From contig JADJPH010000026.1 of assembly GCA_016713335.1 (NCBI GenBank), positions 1-64,000 on the forward strand: a DNA stretch of 64,000 nucleotides. The letters run 5' to 3'. The translations under genes and the position numbers were made by a program. A model generated the notes under the pieces. It did no database searches. It was not told where the DNA came from and saw only the letters and a program-made list of their open reading frames with translations. Below are positions 44,908 to 54,093 of this stretch, piece after piece. Position 1 is the first letter of the stretch, and every line of letters starts with the position of its first letter. Source of the DNA: Candidatus Fredericiella danica. Lineage in GTDB: Bacteria > Chloroflexota > Anaerolineae > Caldilineales > Caldilineaceae.

Positions 44908-47104
44908 ATGCTTTATCTCATCGTTCACATCCTTGTCTATGGTATCGCGGCGATTCTCGCATTGCGACTCACGCCAGGTGTTGAAGTCGGCAATACCCTT
45001 GGCATCCTCGAATGGCCGCTGATCGGGTTGGTCTTTGGTCTATTGAATGCCTTTATCCGGCCCGTGATCGTGCTCTTTACTGGGCGGCTGATCATTCGGA
45101 CGCTCGGTCTTTTCCTGATCGTGATCAACGCCATTCTGCTCTGGCTGTTGGCCTGGATCTTCAGATGGCAAGTCGACACCGCGATTTGGCTGCTTTGGGG
45201 TGGTCTGGTCGTCGGCATACTGATGGCGGTAATGGACGCGCTGTTCGGTTTGAATCGCCCACTGATTAAGGACAATGCCGAGAATTCCCGGATCTGGAAC
45301 GTGATGATCAAGCTCTCCGGAAATCGGAGCAATACCTTGATCGCCAACCTGCGTCTGCAGCAGGTGTACGACATCATTTACAGCTATGGCTCCGCCATCC
45401 TGTTGGATCGTGTTCCCGTTGTCGGCACGGTGCGCGCCTGGTTTGGCAAGTGGATCTACAAGGACGCCGATTCAGGCATTGCAGGGCTGAGCACCGCAGC
45501 CCAGGTCCGCGTTATGCTCCAGACGCTTGGCCCCACCTTCGTAAAATTCGGGCAAATGGTGTCGAGCCGTGCCGAGGCGCTGCCGCCTGAGTGGCAGGCC
45601 GAACTGGCCAAACTCCAGAGTAACGTACCACCGTTCCCAAGTGCGGAAGCGATTGCGATTGTTGAGGAAGAACTGAAGCATCCGATCAGCGAGCTCTTTG
45701 CTTCATTCACCCGGAACCCTTTGCCGCGGCATCCACTGCGCAGGTCCACCATGCGACCCTCCACACCGGTGAGCGGGTGGTGATCAAGGTGCAGCGCCCC
45801 AATATCGGGCCAAAGATCAACGCCGACCTGGAAATTCTCGGCGATCTGCTCCACACGCTGCAGGGGCGCATCAACTGGATGCAAGAGAACGACGTGCTCG
45901 GCATCTTTGGCGAATTCGCCAAGAATCTCCGGGAGGAGATCGACTACCGGATCGAGTCGTTCAATGCCCGCCGCCTTGAGGACAACATGACGGTCTTTCC
46001 TGAGGTCAAGGTGCCCAAGATGTACGGTCACCTGACGACCGCCAAAGTGCTTACCATGGAGTACGTCCAGGGCGTCAAGATCATCAAGGTCAGCCGAGAT
46101 CGAGGGCGCAGGCTGGGATCCCAGGCATGTCTCCCGTGTGTTCCTCAACGTGATGATCAAGCAGTTGATCTTCGATGGCTACTTTCACGGTGACGCGCAT
46201 CCCGGCAATATTCTGTTCAACCTATCGACCGGGCAGATTACGTTCCTGGACATGGGGATGATGGGGACCATGAATCAGGGTCAGCGAATGAACCTCGCCG
46301 ACTTGATTTGGACGTTGAATACCGTGGACGCGTACGAACTATCCGAGTCGCTGCTGCGGCTGGCAACACCTTTCCATGATGTTGACGTCCAAAAGTTCCG
46401 CGATGACATCGAGAATGTGGTCGTGCGTTACTTGCGATACCCGGACGAAGCGGGTTCGCTTTCGGCCGTGTTGAATGGCGTCTTTGGTGTGCTGGCCGAA
46501 AATGGACTGCGGCTTGGCCGCGACTTGACGATGGCGTTGAAGACCCTGATCCAGGCCGAGCAGATCGTCCATATTCTCGACCGTGACCTGAACATCCAGA
46601 ACGAAGCCTTTGCGGATATTCAGGTCTTCATGACCGAGCAGTTTACGACCGAAAACGTCAAAGCGCAGGTGCAGACGCAGGTGACCCGGTCGGTGAAGGA
46701 ATTGGTGCGCCGGATTCCTGACCTGCAGCAGGCGACGATGCAGTGGATTACACAATATGAGAAGGGTAAGTTCGAGGTTGAACTCAACACGGACGAACTG
46801 AACGAGCGGCTTGACATCTTCAACCTGGCGGCGCAGCGGCTGGCCGTAGGCATGGTGCTTTTGGGGATGATCATCGGCTCTGCATTCGCCACCGGCATTG
46901 ATGGGACCTTCCTGGGCATCGAATTGTCGTTTATTGCGTTTCTCGTCTTCGTTCTTCTCGCTCGCCGTCGGCGTTTGGATGGTGATCCGGATGATGCGCG
47001 ACATGGGGAAGCGACCGCCGAGACCGCCGAAGATCAATTATGGGGCGGGCGAAATGAGGAGAGGGGAGAGTTGGAGATCTGGGAGACCAATACGCAATGG
47101 GTAA
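44908..47104 (+). CDS. Holin-like membrane domain fused to AarF/UbiB-family kinase-like protein; three apparent frameshifts
   Basis: The first about 115 residues form four membrane segments of the holin superfamily IV type (LGILEWPLIGLVFGLLNAFIR is one). The rest is an ABC1/UbiB atypical kinase: the diagnostic TFVKFGQMVSSRAEALP (KxGQ motif), an Ala-rich nucleotide loop AAASTAQVH, VVIKVQRP (Lys), the catalytic loop GDAHPGN, the metal-binding LDMGMMG and two C-terminal membrane segments. Frames change near 45720, 46105 and 46960; the last resumes as VGVWMVIRMMRDMGK, so the true stop is probably at 47104, not 47127. GGAG precedes the ATG at 44908. The family supports quinone or lipid metabolism at the membrane. 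Confidence 0.85.
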
Positions 47105-47123
47105 CACGCAATATGTGCTACCA

Positions 47124-47903
47124 ATGACTAATTACCGCATTACCTACGTCGGGCATGCCACGAATCTGATCGAGATGGGTGGTGCGCGGCTGTTGACGGA
47201 TCCGATTTTGCGCCAGCGCATCTATCACCTGCGCCGGCGCAATATCGCGATCGGGGATCATGTGCGGGAGCAGCTCAGCGCGGTCCTGATCTCACATCTG
47301 CATCACGATCACCTCGATCTGCCATCGTTGCGCCGGCTTGGGCGCAAGACGCGCCTGATCGTGCCCGCGGGCGCAGCGGTGCTGCTCCGCAAGCACGGTT
47401 TCGAAAACATTGAGGAGATGCGGGCCGGCGATCGACTTCAGGTCGACGGGGTCACGGTGACTGCCACCTTTGCGTTGCACAGCGGGACGCGCGGCCCGTT
47501 TGGGCCATCGGCCGACACGCTTGGATTCGTCATCGGGGATCCGGCGCGCGATGGCCACCCCAGCGTCTACTTTGCCGGTGACACGGATGTCTTTCCTGAG
47601 ATGGTGGACTTTGCCGGACGCTTCGACATGGCGCTGCTGCCGGTATGGGGGTGGGGGCCGACGTTAGGCGCCGGGCATATGGACCCGTATCGGGCGGCGC
47701 AGGCGTGCCAATTGCTTGCCCCGAAGCGGGCGATCCCAATCCATTGGGGGACGCTCTATCCGCTGGCGGTGCACCGCGTGACCAGCAACTTCCTCATCAA
47801 TCCGCCGGTGCTGTTCGCACAGTTTATGCAGAAGATGGCGCCGGAAGTCAATGTACAGATTCTCCAACCCGGCGAACATTGTGACATTGGCGATAACGCA
47901 TGA
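47124..47903 (+). CDS. Metallo-beta-lactamase-fold hydrolase (UlaG/NAPE-PLD-like)
   Basis: A 259-residue MBL-fold protein. YVGHATNLIEMGG resembles the UlaG/NAPE-PLD opening, SHLHHDHLD is the dinuclear metal motif, YFAGDTDVFPEM holds the bridging Asp, and PIHWGTLYPL the last His. No signal peptide. The start at 47124 lies 20 bases after the probable AarF stop; ATG 47097 is possible but would overlap it. The substrate is unknown. Confidence 0.85.
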   Translation: MTNYRITYVGHATNLIEMGGARLLTDPILRQRIYHLRRRNIAIGDHVREQLSAVLISHLHHDHLDLPSLRRLGRKTRLIVPAGAAVLLRKHGFENIEEMRAGDRLQVDGVTVTATFALHSGTRGPFGPSADTLGFVIGDPARDGHPSVYFAGDTDVFPEMVDFAGRFDMALLPVWGWGPTLGAGHMDPYRAAQACQLLAPKRAIPIHWGTLYPLAVHRVTSNFLINPPVLFAQFMQKMAPEVNVQILQPGEHCDIGDNA

Positions 47904-47906
47904 TCG

Positions 47907-48293
47907 ACCGTAGGTGCGGCTTGTAGCCCATACGCATCAAGCTAAGGTTTAGACAAAGCTAAACCCGTCATTTTTGCACCGATGGGTGACCATCGCGCCA
48001 GTTGGCTGACCGCAGGCAACGAAAAATCTCCCGCAGGGACGCTGAGCCGCAGGGGAGGACGGGGGGAAACGATCAACGCGGAGACGCGGAGGGGTGTGGA
48101 GAGCGCGGAGGAAGAAGGGAAGATAACAAGATGGCAGGGTGAGCGGTAAGAATTTGCCTTCAGGGGACTTCGTCCTTCTCCTCTCCGCGCTAACTCCGCG
48201 TCTCCGCGTTGATCTTTTTCCCCCCGTCTTCCCCTTGGCGGGAGGGTTTGGTCCTTAGCTTGATGCGTATGGGTTGTAAACCGCACCTACCGT
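47907..48293. repeat. MITE-like element: outer inverted repeat around a nested CGCGGAG hairpin
   Basis: The ends (47907-47947 and 48253-48293) are inverted copies of about 41 bases, with perfect blocks of 21 (CCTTAGCTTGATGCGTATGGG) and 10 bases. Between them lies a second, CGCGGAGACGCGGAG-type palindrome (about 48070-48220, both arms with ATCAACGCGGAGACGCGGAG and its complement). The entire 390-bp interval between the hydrolase and methyltransferase genes thus folds as a nested palindrome. ORFs inside have no recognisable product. Size and structure suggest a non-autonomous mobile element. Confidence 0.6.
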
Positions 48294-48299
48294 AGTTTC

Positions 48300-49148
48300 C
48301 TACCCGTGTACCCGACCCAATAGATACCGGTGGTGCGCCCAGATGGTTTTGAGTTGCCAGGGCAGCGGTGCGTGGTCGAGCCAGGCATATTTCATCACCC
48401 GCTCGCGCAGGTCCGGCTCCTGGCCCAGATAATAGGCCATGGTGCTCCATGCCCACCCGTCCCCGGTGAACTGATCTTCCAACTGCTTGCTGCGGATCCC
48501 CATGCGTTTGAGCACTTCATTGGCCGGCATCACGGTGTCGGGCCACGGTGGCACATCCAGGACGCCCTGCTGGATGATCTCCACGCCTGCATCTTCCAGG
48601 ATGCGGCGAATGCGGCCGATGTCGGTCCAGCTTTCATCGTGTGTCAAGAAGAATTCGCGATCGATCACAAGTTTTCGCATCCAGTAGCCGACCTGAATGT
48701 TGCTGGGCATCGCCACAAAGACCAGGTTGCGGCTGGTGCGGGCCAATTCGCGTAGCAGGGCTTCAGGATTCTGGATATACCAGAGCCCGGCCCATTCCCA
48801 GGTGAGGTCAAAGCTGCGGCTGGCAAAGGGGAGCCGATCCCATTGATCGGGCTGGATGGAGACAAAGTCCGCAGGCAATTGCAAATCGTCGCGCCAGATG
48901 CGCTGGACGCCTTCGAGGCGTTCCTGGGTGTCGTCGACCATCGTCACGTGGACGCCGGCATTGGCGAAGATCACATCATTGATGCCGCTCACGCCGGCCA
49001 TGCCGTAGAGGGGCGCCTCCAACACCGACCGGATGCCATAGTGAAGGCGTAGATTATCGAGAAAGTCGTTGAGGACGAACCGCTCATAGACGAGGCCGAG
49101 ACCTTCGTTGTAGTCCGTCAGATATTTACGCCAGGTGTTTTCTGTCAT
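48300..49148 (-). CDS. SAM-dependent methyltransferase-like protein
   Basis: A 282-residue protein of the class I methyltransferase fold. SVLEAPLYGMAGVSGIND stands in the SAM-binding loop position (less glycine-rich than usual), VTMVDDTQERLEGV gives the acidic residue after strand 2 and FASRSFDLTWEWAGLWYI the strand 4 region. The C-terminal part is unusual, with many aromatics. The gene starts 7 bases after recN on the same strand. The substrate cannot be predicted. Confidence 0.65.
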   Translation of the reverse strand: MTENTWRKYLTDYNEGLGLVYERFVLNDFLDNLRLHYGIRSVLEAPLYGMAGVSGINDVIFANAGVHVTMVDDTQERLEGVQRIWRDDLQLPADFVSIQPDQWDRLPFASRSFDLTWEWAGLWYIQNPEALLRELARTSRNLVFVAMPSNIQVGYWMRKLVIDREFFLTHDESWTDIGRIRRILEDAGVEIIQQGVLDVPPWPDTVMPANEVLKRMGIRSKQLEDQFTGDGWAWSTMAYYLGQEPDLRERVMKYAWLDHAPLPWQLKTIWAHHRYLLGRVHG

Positions 49149-49155
49149 GAGAATC

Positions 49156-50943
49156 TCACTGTAGGATGCGGGCGCCCTGTTTCACCAGCAGCACTTCCTG
49201 CATCATTTCTTCGATCGATTGCCGGCCTGCGGCGCCGGCTGCGCCCAACATCTGTGCAAGTTCATCGAGCCGCGCGTCGCCGTCGAGCTGCTGTACGACT
49301 GTCGTCGTCCGTTCCTGCCCATCCACCGCCACGACGTGTTTGTTCACCGTATAATGCTGATCACCATACGCGGCCAATTGCGGCAGATGGGTGATGCAGA
49401 GGATCTGATGCGTGAATTGACCATTTGGCTTCTCCCCCGTCAGCGCCCACAGTTTCTTCCCCACAATCGCTCCCACTCTCCCGCCAATGCCTTGATCGAT
49501 CTCATCAAAGATCAGCGTCGGCGTGGCATCTGCATGGGCAAGGGTGCTCTTGAGCGCCAGCATGAGCCGGGCGGTTTCGCCACCTGAGGCGACTTTGGCC
49601 ATCGGTTTGAGCGGTTCGCCGGGATTGGCGCTGAGCAGAAACTCCACCTGGTCGACGCCGGTGCTATCAAAGGCCACGCGGCGCCCATCGGGCAGGTAGG
49701 CGCCGTCGCTGCGCTCACTCTGCTCCACAGCAACGCCAAACCGTGCGCGCGTCATTTTGAGGTCGGCCAATTCGGTTTCCACCTGGCGCGCCAGTCTTTC
49801 GCCGGCGGCGCGGCGTTGTGCGCTGAGCTCGGCAGCAAGCGCACCGATGGTGCGGAGCAGCGCTTCCTCCTGTTGCTCCAGATCGGCAGTCTTGATCTCC
49901 CAGTTTGCGAGTTCCTGGAGTTCCACCTGCACTTTGGCGCCATACGCGTGGATCTGGGCAATGGTGTCGCCATACTTGCGCTTCAGATTGGCAATAAGCT
50001 CCAGGCGTTCTTCCACTTCGGCCAACCGTTCGGGGTTGAATTCCAACCCCTCGGCGTAGTCTTCTAGAGTGCGCGCCAGGTCGGCGAGTTGTTCGAGCAG
50101 TCCCTGGGCGTCGGTGGCGATCGGCTCCATGTCGGGATCGATGCGCGCCAGCCGTTCGAGTTTGCCGACGGCCTCACCTACCATGTCCACGGCGCTGGGT
50201 AGTTCGCCTTCGCCCTCGCTCAAGATGCCCTGGGCGGTCTGCGCCAGGCTCATCAGCGCTTCAGCATTGGCGAGGCGGCGCCGCTCGGACTCCAGTTCCT
50301 CGTCTTCGCCGGTGCGCAGGAGGGCGGAAGTGATTTCATCGACCTGGAAGCTGAGGAGGTCGAGACGCTGGGCAATCGTGCGGGCGTCCTGGCGCAGGCG
50401 CTGCAATTCGCTGCGCACCTGGCGCAGTGCGCCGGCTTGCGTCCCGAGCTGGCTGCGCAGTGGCGTCAGCCCGGCGTAGCGATCCAGCAGATGATAATGG
50501 GTGCGCGGTTTTAGCAGGTTCAGGTGTTCACCCTGACCGTGAACGTCGATCAGTGCGGCGGCGATGTCACTCATCACCTGCAGACTGACGCTGCGGCCGT
50601 TGACGCGACAGATGTTGCGCCCGTTGAGGCGCACCTCACGGGCAAGGACGACCCAGCCCGGGTTGTCAGGGTCATCGACCCCTTGTTCTTCGACCATGCG
50701 CCGGATTTCATCCGCCAATTCAGGATCTTCGGGCACGACAAAGGCGGCTTCGATCTCGGCAATCTCGGTCCCACTCCGCACCCATTCAGCGGCGGCCCGG
50801 TCGCCCAGCAACAGGCTGACGGCGTCGATGATGATGGATTTCCCAGCGCCGGTTTCACCGGTTAGAATGTTGAGTCCCGGACCAAAGGTGAGGTCAAGCT
50901 GGTCGATAATGGCAAAGTTGCGGATGCGTAGTTCGGTCAGCAT
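49156..50943 (-). CDS. recN: DNA repair protein RecN
   Basis: A 595-residue SMC-like ATPase acting in double-strand-break repair. The N-terminus MLTELRIRNFAIIDQLDL with GETGAGKS (Walker A), a central coiled coil (about residues 170-370), the signature VASGGETARLMLALK and TLIFDEIDQGIGG (Walker B) appear in RecN order. Length is normal and the frame intact. It heads a two-gene unit with the methyltransferase. No LexA-type box was recognised upstream. Confidence 0.95.
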   Translation of the reverse strand: MLTELRIRNFAIIDQLDLTFGPGLNILTGETGAGKSIIIDAVSLLLGDRAAAEWVRSGTEIAEIEAAFVVPEDPELADEIRRMVEEQGVDDPDNPGWVVLAREVRLNGRNICRVNGRSVSLQVMSDIAAALIDVHGQGEHLNLLKPRTHYHLLDRYAGLTPLRSQLGTQAGALRQVRSELQRLRQDARTIAQRLDLLSFQVDEITSALLRTGEDEELESERRRLANAEALMSLAQTAQGILSEGEGELPSAVDMVGEAVGKLERLARIDPDMEPIATDAQGLLEQLADLARTLEDYAEGLEFNPERLAEVEERLELIANLKRKYGDTIAQIHAYGAKVQVELQELANWEIKTADLEQQEEALLRTIGALAAELSAQRRAAGERLARQVETELADLKMTRARFGVAVEQSERSDGAYLPDGRRVAFDSTGVDQVEFLLSANPGEPLKPMAKVASGGETARLMLALKSTLAHADATPTLIFDEIDQGIGGRVGAIVGKKLWALTGEKPNGQFTHQILCITHLPQLAAYGDQHYTVNKHVVAVDGQERTTTVVQQLDGDARLDELAQMLGAAGAAGRQSIEEMMQEVLLVKQGARILQ

Positions 50944-51016
50944 GGGGGTTCATTTTAGCACATCCGGTCGGCCCATCGAAGTGTAGTGGCCGGTTGGATC
51001 CTTATCTCGCGTTCAT

Positions 51017-51044
51017 TTGCACCGGCCTAAGCGCGTGCTATAAT
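51017..51044 (+). promoter_or_regulatory. Promoter of tatA
   Basis: TTGCAC (51017-51022), a 16-base spacer and TATAAT (51039-51044) lie about 60 bases before tatA. Confidence 0.7.
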
Positions 51045-51106
51045 GAAATCATGGAGAACCGCGGCAGGCATCACCACGGCTCGTTCTGTAAAGGAGACAA
51101 CCCAAC

Positions 51107-51361
51107 ATGCCATTTAATCTAGGTCCCATCGAACTGGGGCTCATTCTTTTAATCGTTGCAATGCTCTTCGGTGTGGGTAAGCTGCCCGAAGTCTTTGGCT
51201 CGATTGGCAAGGGTGTGCGCGAGTTTCGCAAAGAATCGGGCATAGACGAATCCAAGCAGTCTGCGTCTGCCACCACAGTGGCGCCTGCACCTGCTGCCCC
51301 GGCGCCTGCTGCACAGGCCACGGCTGTCAATCCAACCACCACGCCTGAAGCCGGCCAATAG
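51107..51361 (+). CDS. tatA: Sec-independent translocase subunit TatA/E
   Basis: An 84-residue TatA-family protein: short periplasmic N-terminus, one membrane helix (LGLILLIVAMLFG), the conserved FG-KLPE hinge (GVGKLPEVFGSIGKGVREFRK) and an Ala/Pro-rich tail. It forms the channel component for folded Tat substrates such as the HybA-like protein at 35263. AAAGGAG precedes the start, a terminator follows; TatC is not in the window. Confidence 0.9.
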   Translation: MPFNLGPIELGLILLIVAMLFGVGKLPEVFGSIGKGVREFRKESGIDESKQSASATTVAPAPAAPAPAAQATAVNPTTTPEAGQ

Positions 51362-51396
51362 GCGGCTTGAACGCGGGGCAATCGACTGCCACGAAG

Positions 51397-51436
51397 AGAC
51401 CCGGTTTGCCGCGCGGCGCATGACCGGGTCTTTTTA
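51397..51436 (+). terminator. Rho-independent terminator of tatA
   Basis: AGACCCGGT and ACCGGGTCT pair around a 17-base GC-rich loop and are followed by five T. Confidence 0.85.
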
Positions 51437-51506
51437 TTCCGATTGACCGGTGGCGCCGCTGCCAGCCGCCAGGATTCAGAATCGACTCCACAGCAAACCT
51501 GACACC

Positions 51507-53541
51507 ATGCGTCTGCTCCGCATCCTGATCCTCGCTCTCGTGCTCGGGGTTTTCTATTTTGCGCTCTACCTACTGTGGGAAGGTTCGCTGCGCACTTTTT
51601 TCCCGGGTTGGCTGACGGCTGCGGTCCCGTTGCTGCATCAGACCTCCTATTGGTTGGCCGATGACCTGCGGCTCCTGGGCGGGGCGCTCCTGATCCTTGC
51701 GGTGCTGGCCTTTGCGTTGCTGGCGCCCACCTGGGAGGAGGCGCCCTGGCCCAGCCAGCGTCCACGCAGCGCGGCCTATCCGGCCCCAACCCCGCGCGGC
51801 GCACCTACACGCATGTCGCGAGGCATGCTGATCTTGGCCGTTGGTGTGGTGATTGCCGGCGCTGTGGGGCTTGCGTTGCTGCTAGGTGTGCCCGAAAGCG
51901 GTTGGCTGGACCTGGCCTGGTTTGCCGGTATTGCGCTGGTGGTGGTTGGCGCGGTGTTGTTGCGCCGTGCCGGCAACGCACCGCGGCGGGTGGCGGAGCG
52001 TGTTCGGGTCGGTCAGTGGCTGCCGTTGGCGCTGTTGCTGACCGCAAGCGGCATCCTCCTCGCCTGGGGTTGGGGGAAGCTTCCCATTCAGATTGACGGC
52101 AGTGTGGCACGCACCGGGCTTGAGGCGCGCGCCATGTCGACTGGTGCGGTGACGCCGTTGGTCGCCGCAAGTGCCACGGGTGCGCCGCGCGTGGCGCTTG
52201 TGCCCGCCGCCCTTGCGATGCGGCTCATTCCTGATCCACTGGCTGCGACGCAGGTGATTGGTTGGATTGCTGCGCTGGCAACCATCGCGGCCACCTGGGC
52301 GATCGGTGAACTCCTCTTCCGGCGTCGCGGCGACGGTGGACAAGAAGCGCGCATCAAGGGGCTGGCGCTGCTTGCGGCAGGCTTCACTGCGGGTACGGTG
52401 GCTGTGCTTCATTTTGGCCGGATGGCCCCGTTTTTGCCGGCGACCGCGGTAGGGGCGTGGGCGGCCTGGGCCACGCTCTATGGTCTCCGCATGCGCCACT
52501 GGGTGGCGCTGGTGATGGGTGGGGTGTTGGCGGGCGCAGCTGGGTTGCTTGATCGGTCCGGTCTGATGTTTCCGCTGATCCTCGCCCTCTGGCTTGCTGG
52601 TCTCTGGTTTATCGAGCGCAGCCTGCGCAGCGGCGCCCCCAACGTCCGGACGGGCATCATGGTGTGGGTGGCAGGGCTTTGGGCCGTGCTGGCGCCTGCG
52701 TTGGGGACGTGGATGGCGCAGCCGGCGGCTTTCACCGCGTATGTGCGTGGCACGCTCCTCTATAGCGATGCGGTGCAGGGATCTGCCCTGATCACCGTCT
52801 GGGACAATCTGCGCGCCGGCGTTTTGGGGCTTTTCTGGCTGCCGGATGCCAGCCTCGCCGCCGCGTATCCGGGGTCGCTGCTGAACATCGTCGTGGGGCC
52901 GCTCTTTGTATTGGGCTTTGCGGCGCTGTTGCTGGCCGTGGACCGCCGGCTGGGTTGGTGTCTGGTGAGCTGGATCCTGGAAGTGGTTGTGTTTAGCAGT
53001 CTGGCGAATGAGTTGGCGCCGCATTGGCCGACGCTGTTGCCGCTCCTGCCTGCGGCCGGACTGGCGGCGGCCTTTGGCGCCAATCGCATCTGGGCGTGGT
53101 GGGGGGCGGCGTATACGGTGCATTCATCGGAGAGTTCGGCGCCGGCGCTTGGCATTGCGCTGGTGGTGGCGGCGCTTGGCCTCAGTTGGGTGGGGTACTA
53201 TCAATTCAGCCAGAGTCACTACGATGCCGCAAGCGCGGCGGCCCGCGGGCTGCGTGCGCTGCCGGTGGGGGCAGCGCCGATTTTAGTTTCGTCACCCCTG
53301 GGGGAGCGTGTCACCTTTGCCGATCCTGTGATCCAGTATGCGACCAGTGCGTGGTGCGCTTGTCGCGGATCCTGCGCTGCTGCCCGCCGAACTGCCGGAT
53401 AAGAGCGTCATCGTGTTTGCCGCGAGCGATGCGGCTGGGGTCAAAACCCTGCGGGCGTGGTACCCCAATGCACAGGAGACCGTTGTGCGGGATGGGAGAG
53501 GGAATCCGATCGCATATTTGGTGGAGGTGGGGGGAGAGTGA
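51507..53541 (+). CDS. Multi-span membrane protein, glycosyltransferase family 39/PMT-like; one apparent frameshift
   Basis: A protein of about 677 residues with more than ten membrane segments and a C-terminal soluble part, in the style of PMT/ArnT-type (GT-C) glycosyltransferases: an extracytoplasmic loop with acidic residues after the first segments, a region QIDGSVARTGLEAR where such enzymes carry their catalytic acid, and repeated Trp/Arg-rich loops. The frame breaks near 53340 and resumes at VRGALVADPALLPAEL to the stop at 53541, where a repeat hairpin begins. I chose ATG 51507 at the start of the first hydrophobic helix. The family call is moderate. Confidence 0.6.
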
Positions 53542-53702
53542 GACAAAGAGACAAAGAGACAAAGAGACAAAGAGACAAAGAGACAAAGAGACAAGGAGAC
53601 AAGGAGACAAGGAGACATCTCCCAGTCTCCCGGTCTCCCAGTCTCCCAGTCTCCCAGTCTCCCGGTCTCCCTGTCTCCTTGTCTCTTTGTCTCTTTGTCT
53701 GT
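53537..53702. repeat. Hairpin repeat of GAGACAAA units (copy 1)
   Basis: About nine GAGACAAA/GAGACAAG units, starting at the stop codon of the upstream gene (GAGTGAGACAAAG), are followed by a complementary arm of GTCTCCCA/GTCTCTTT units. The predicted stem is about 70 bp. A second copy stands at 55792-55943. Confidence 0.85.
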
Positions 53703-53731
53703 TTGCCAACCTTCTCGGGCGTGGGTATACT
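53703..53731 (+). promoter_or_regulatory. Promoter of secG
   Basis: TTGCCA, a 17-base spacer and TATACT (53726-53731), about 70 bases before secG and immediately after the hairpin repeat. Confidence 0.65.
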
Positions 53732-53802
53732 GTGGCGTACTTTTTGCATAGAAGCCGGGTGCAGGTGCGCACGGCGTTGACAGATAAGAAGAGGACACTG
53801 AC

Positions 53803-54027
53803 ATGACGCTTGGGTTCTTCATGATGTTGGCCACCGCTGTGATTGCCATTGCGCTGATCGCTGTGGTTGTGATTCAAGGGCAGACTGGCGCCGGTCTGGG
53901 TGCTGTGTTTGGCGGCAGCGACATCTATCGCACGCGCCGTGGGATTGACAAGACCCTGTGGCAGATCACCTATGCCCTCTTTGCCCTCTTCCTGGTGATG
54001 AGCCTCGTCACCGTAATCATTATGTAG
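53803..54027 (+). CDS. secG: Preprotein translocase subunit SecG
   Basis: A 74-residue SecG: two membrane helices (residues 4-24 and 50-72) joined by the conserved loop VVVIQGQTGAGLGAVFGGSD. It is a small subunit of the SecYEG export channel. AGAGGACACTGAC lies upstream. It has its own promoter and terminator. Confidence 0.9.
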   Translation: MTLGFFMMLATAVIAIALIAVVVIQGQTGAGLGAVFGGSDIYRTRRGIDKTLWQITYALFALFLVMSLVTVIIM

Positions 54028-54037
54028 TTGGACTTTT

Positions 54038-54085
54038 ACGCTCTCAGCCGCCGCTCGCTATGGGCGGCGGCTGAGAGCGTCTTTT
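54038..54085 (+). terminator. Rho-independent terminator of secG
   Basis: A 15-bp stem (ACGCTCTCAGCCGCC and complement) is followed by CTTTTCT, ten bases behind the secG stop. Confidence 0.8.
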
Positions 54086-54093
54086 CTGCTCCC

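Noticed and set aside
47942..48286. 114-codon ORF inside the MITE-like region
   Set aside because: It consists of translated CGCGGAG repeats (Arg/Arg/Gly/Asp-rich) and has no start context.
53292..53877. Asp/Lys/Glu/Thr-rich ORFs across the GAGACAAA hairpin
   Set aside because: Low-complexity translations of the repeat on both strands.
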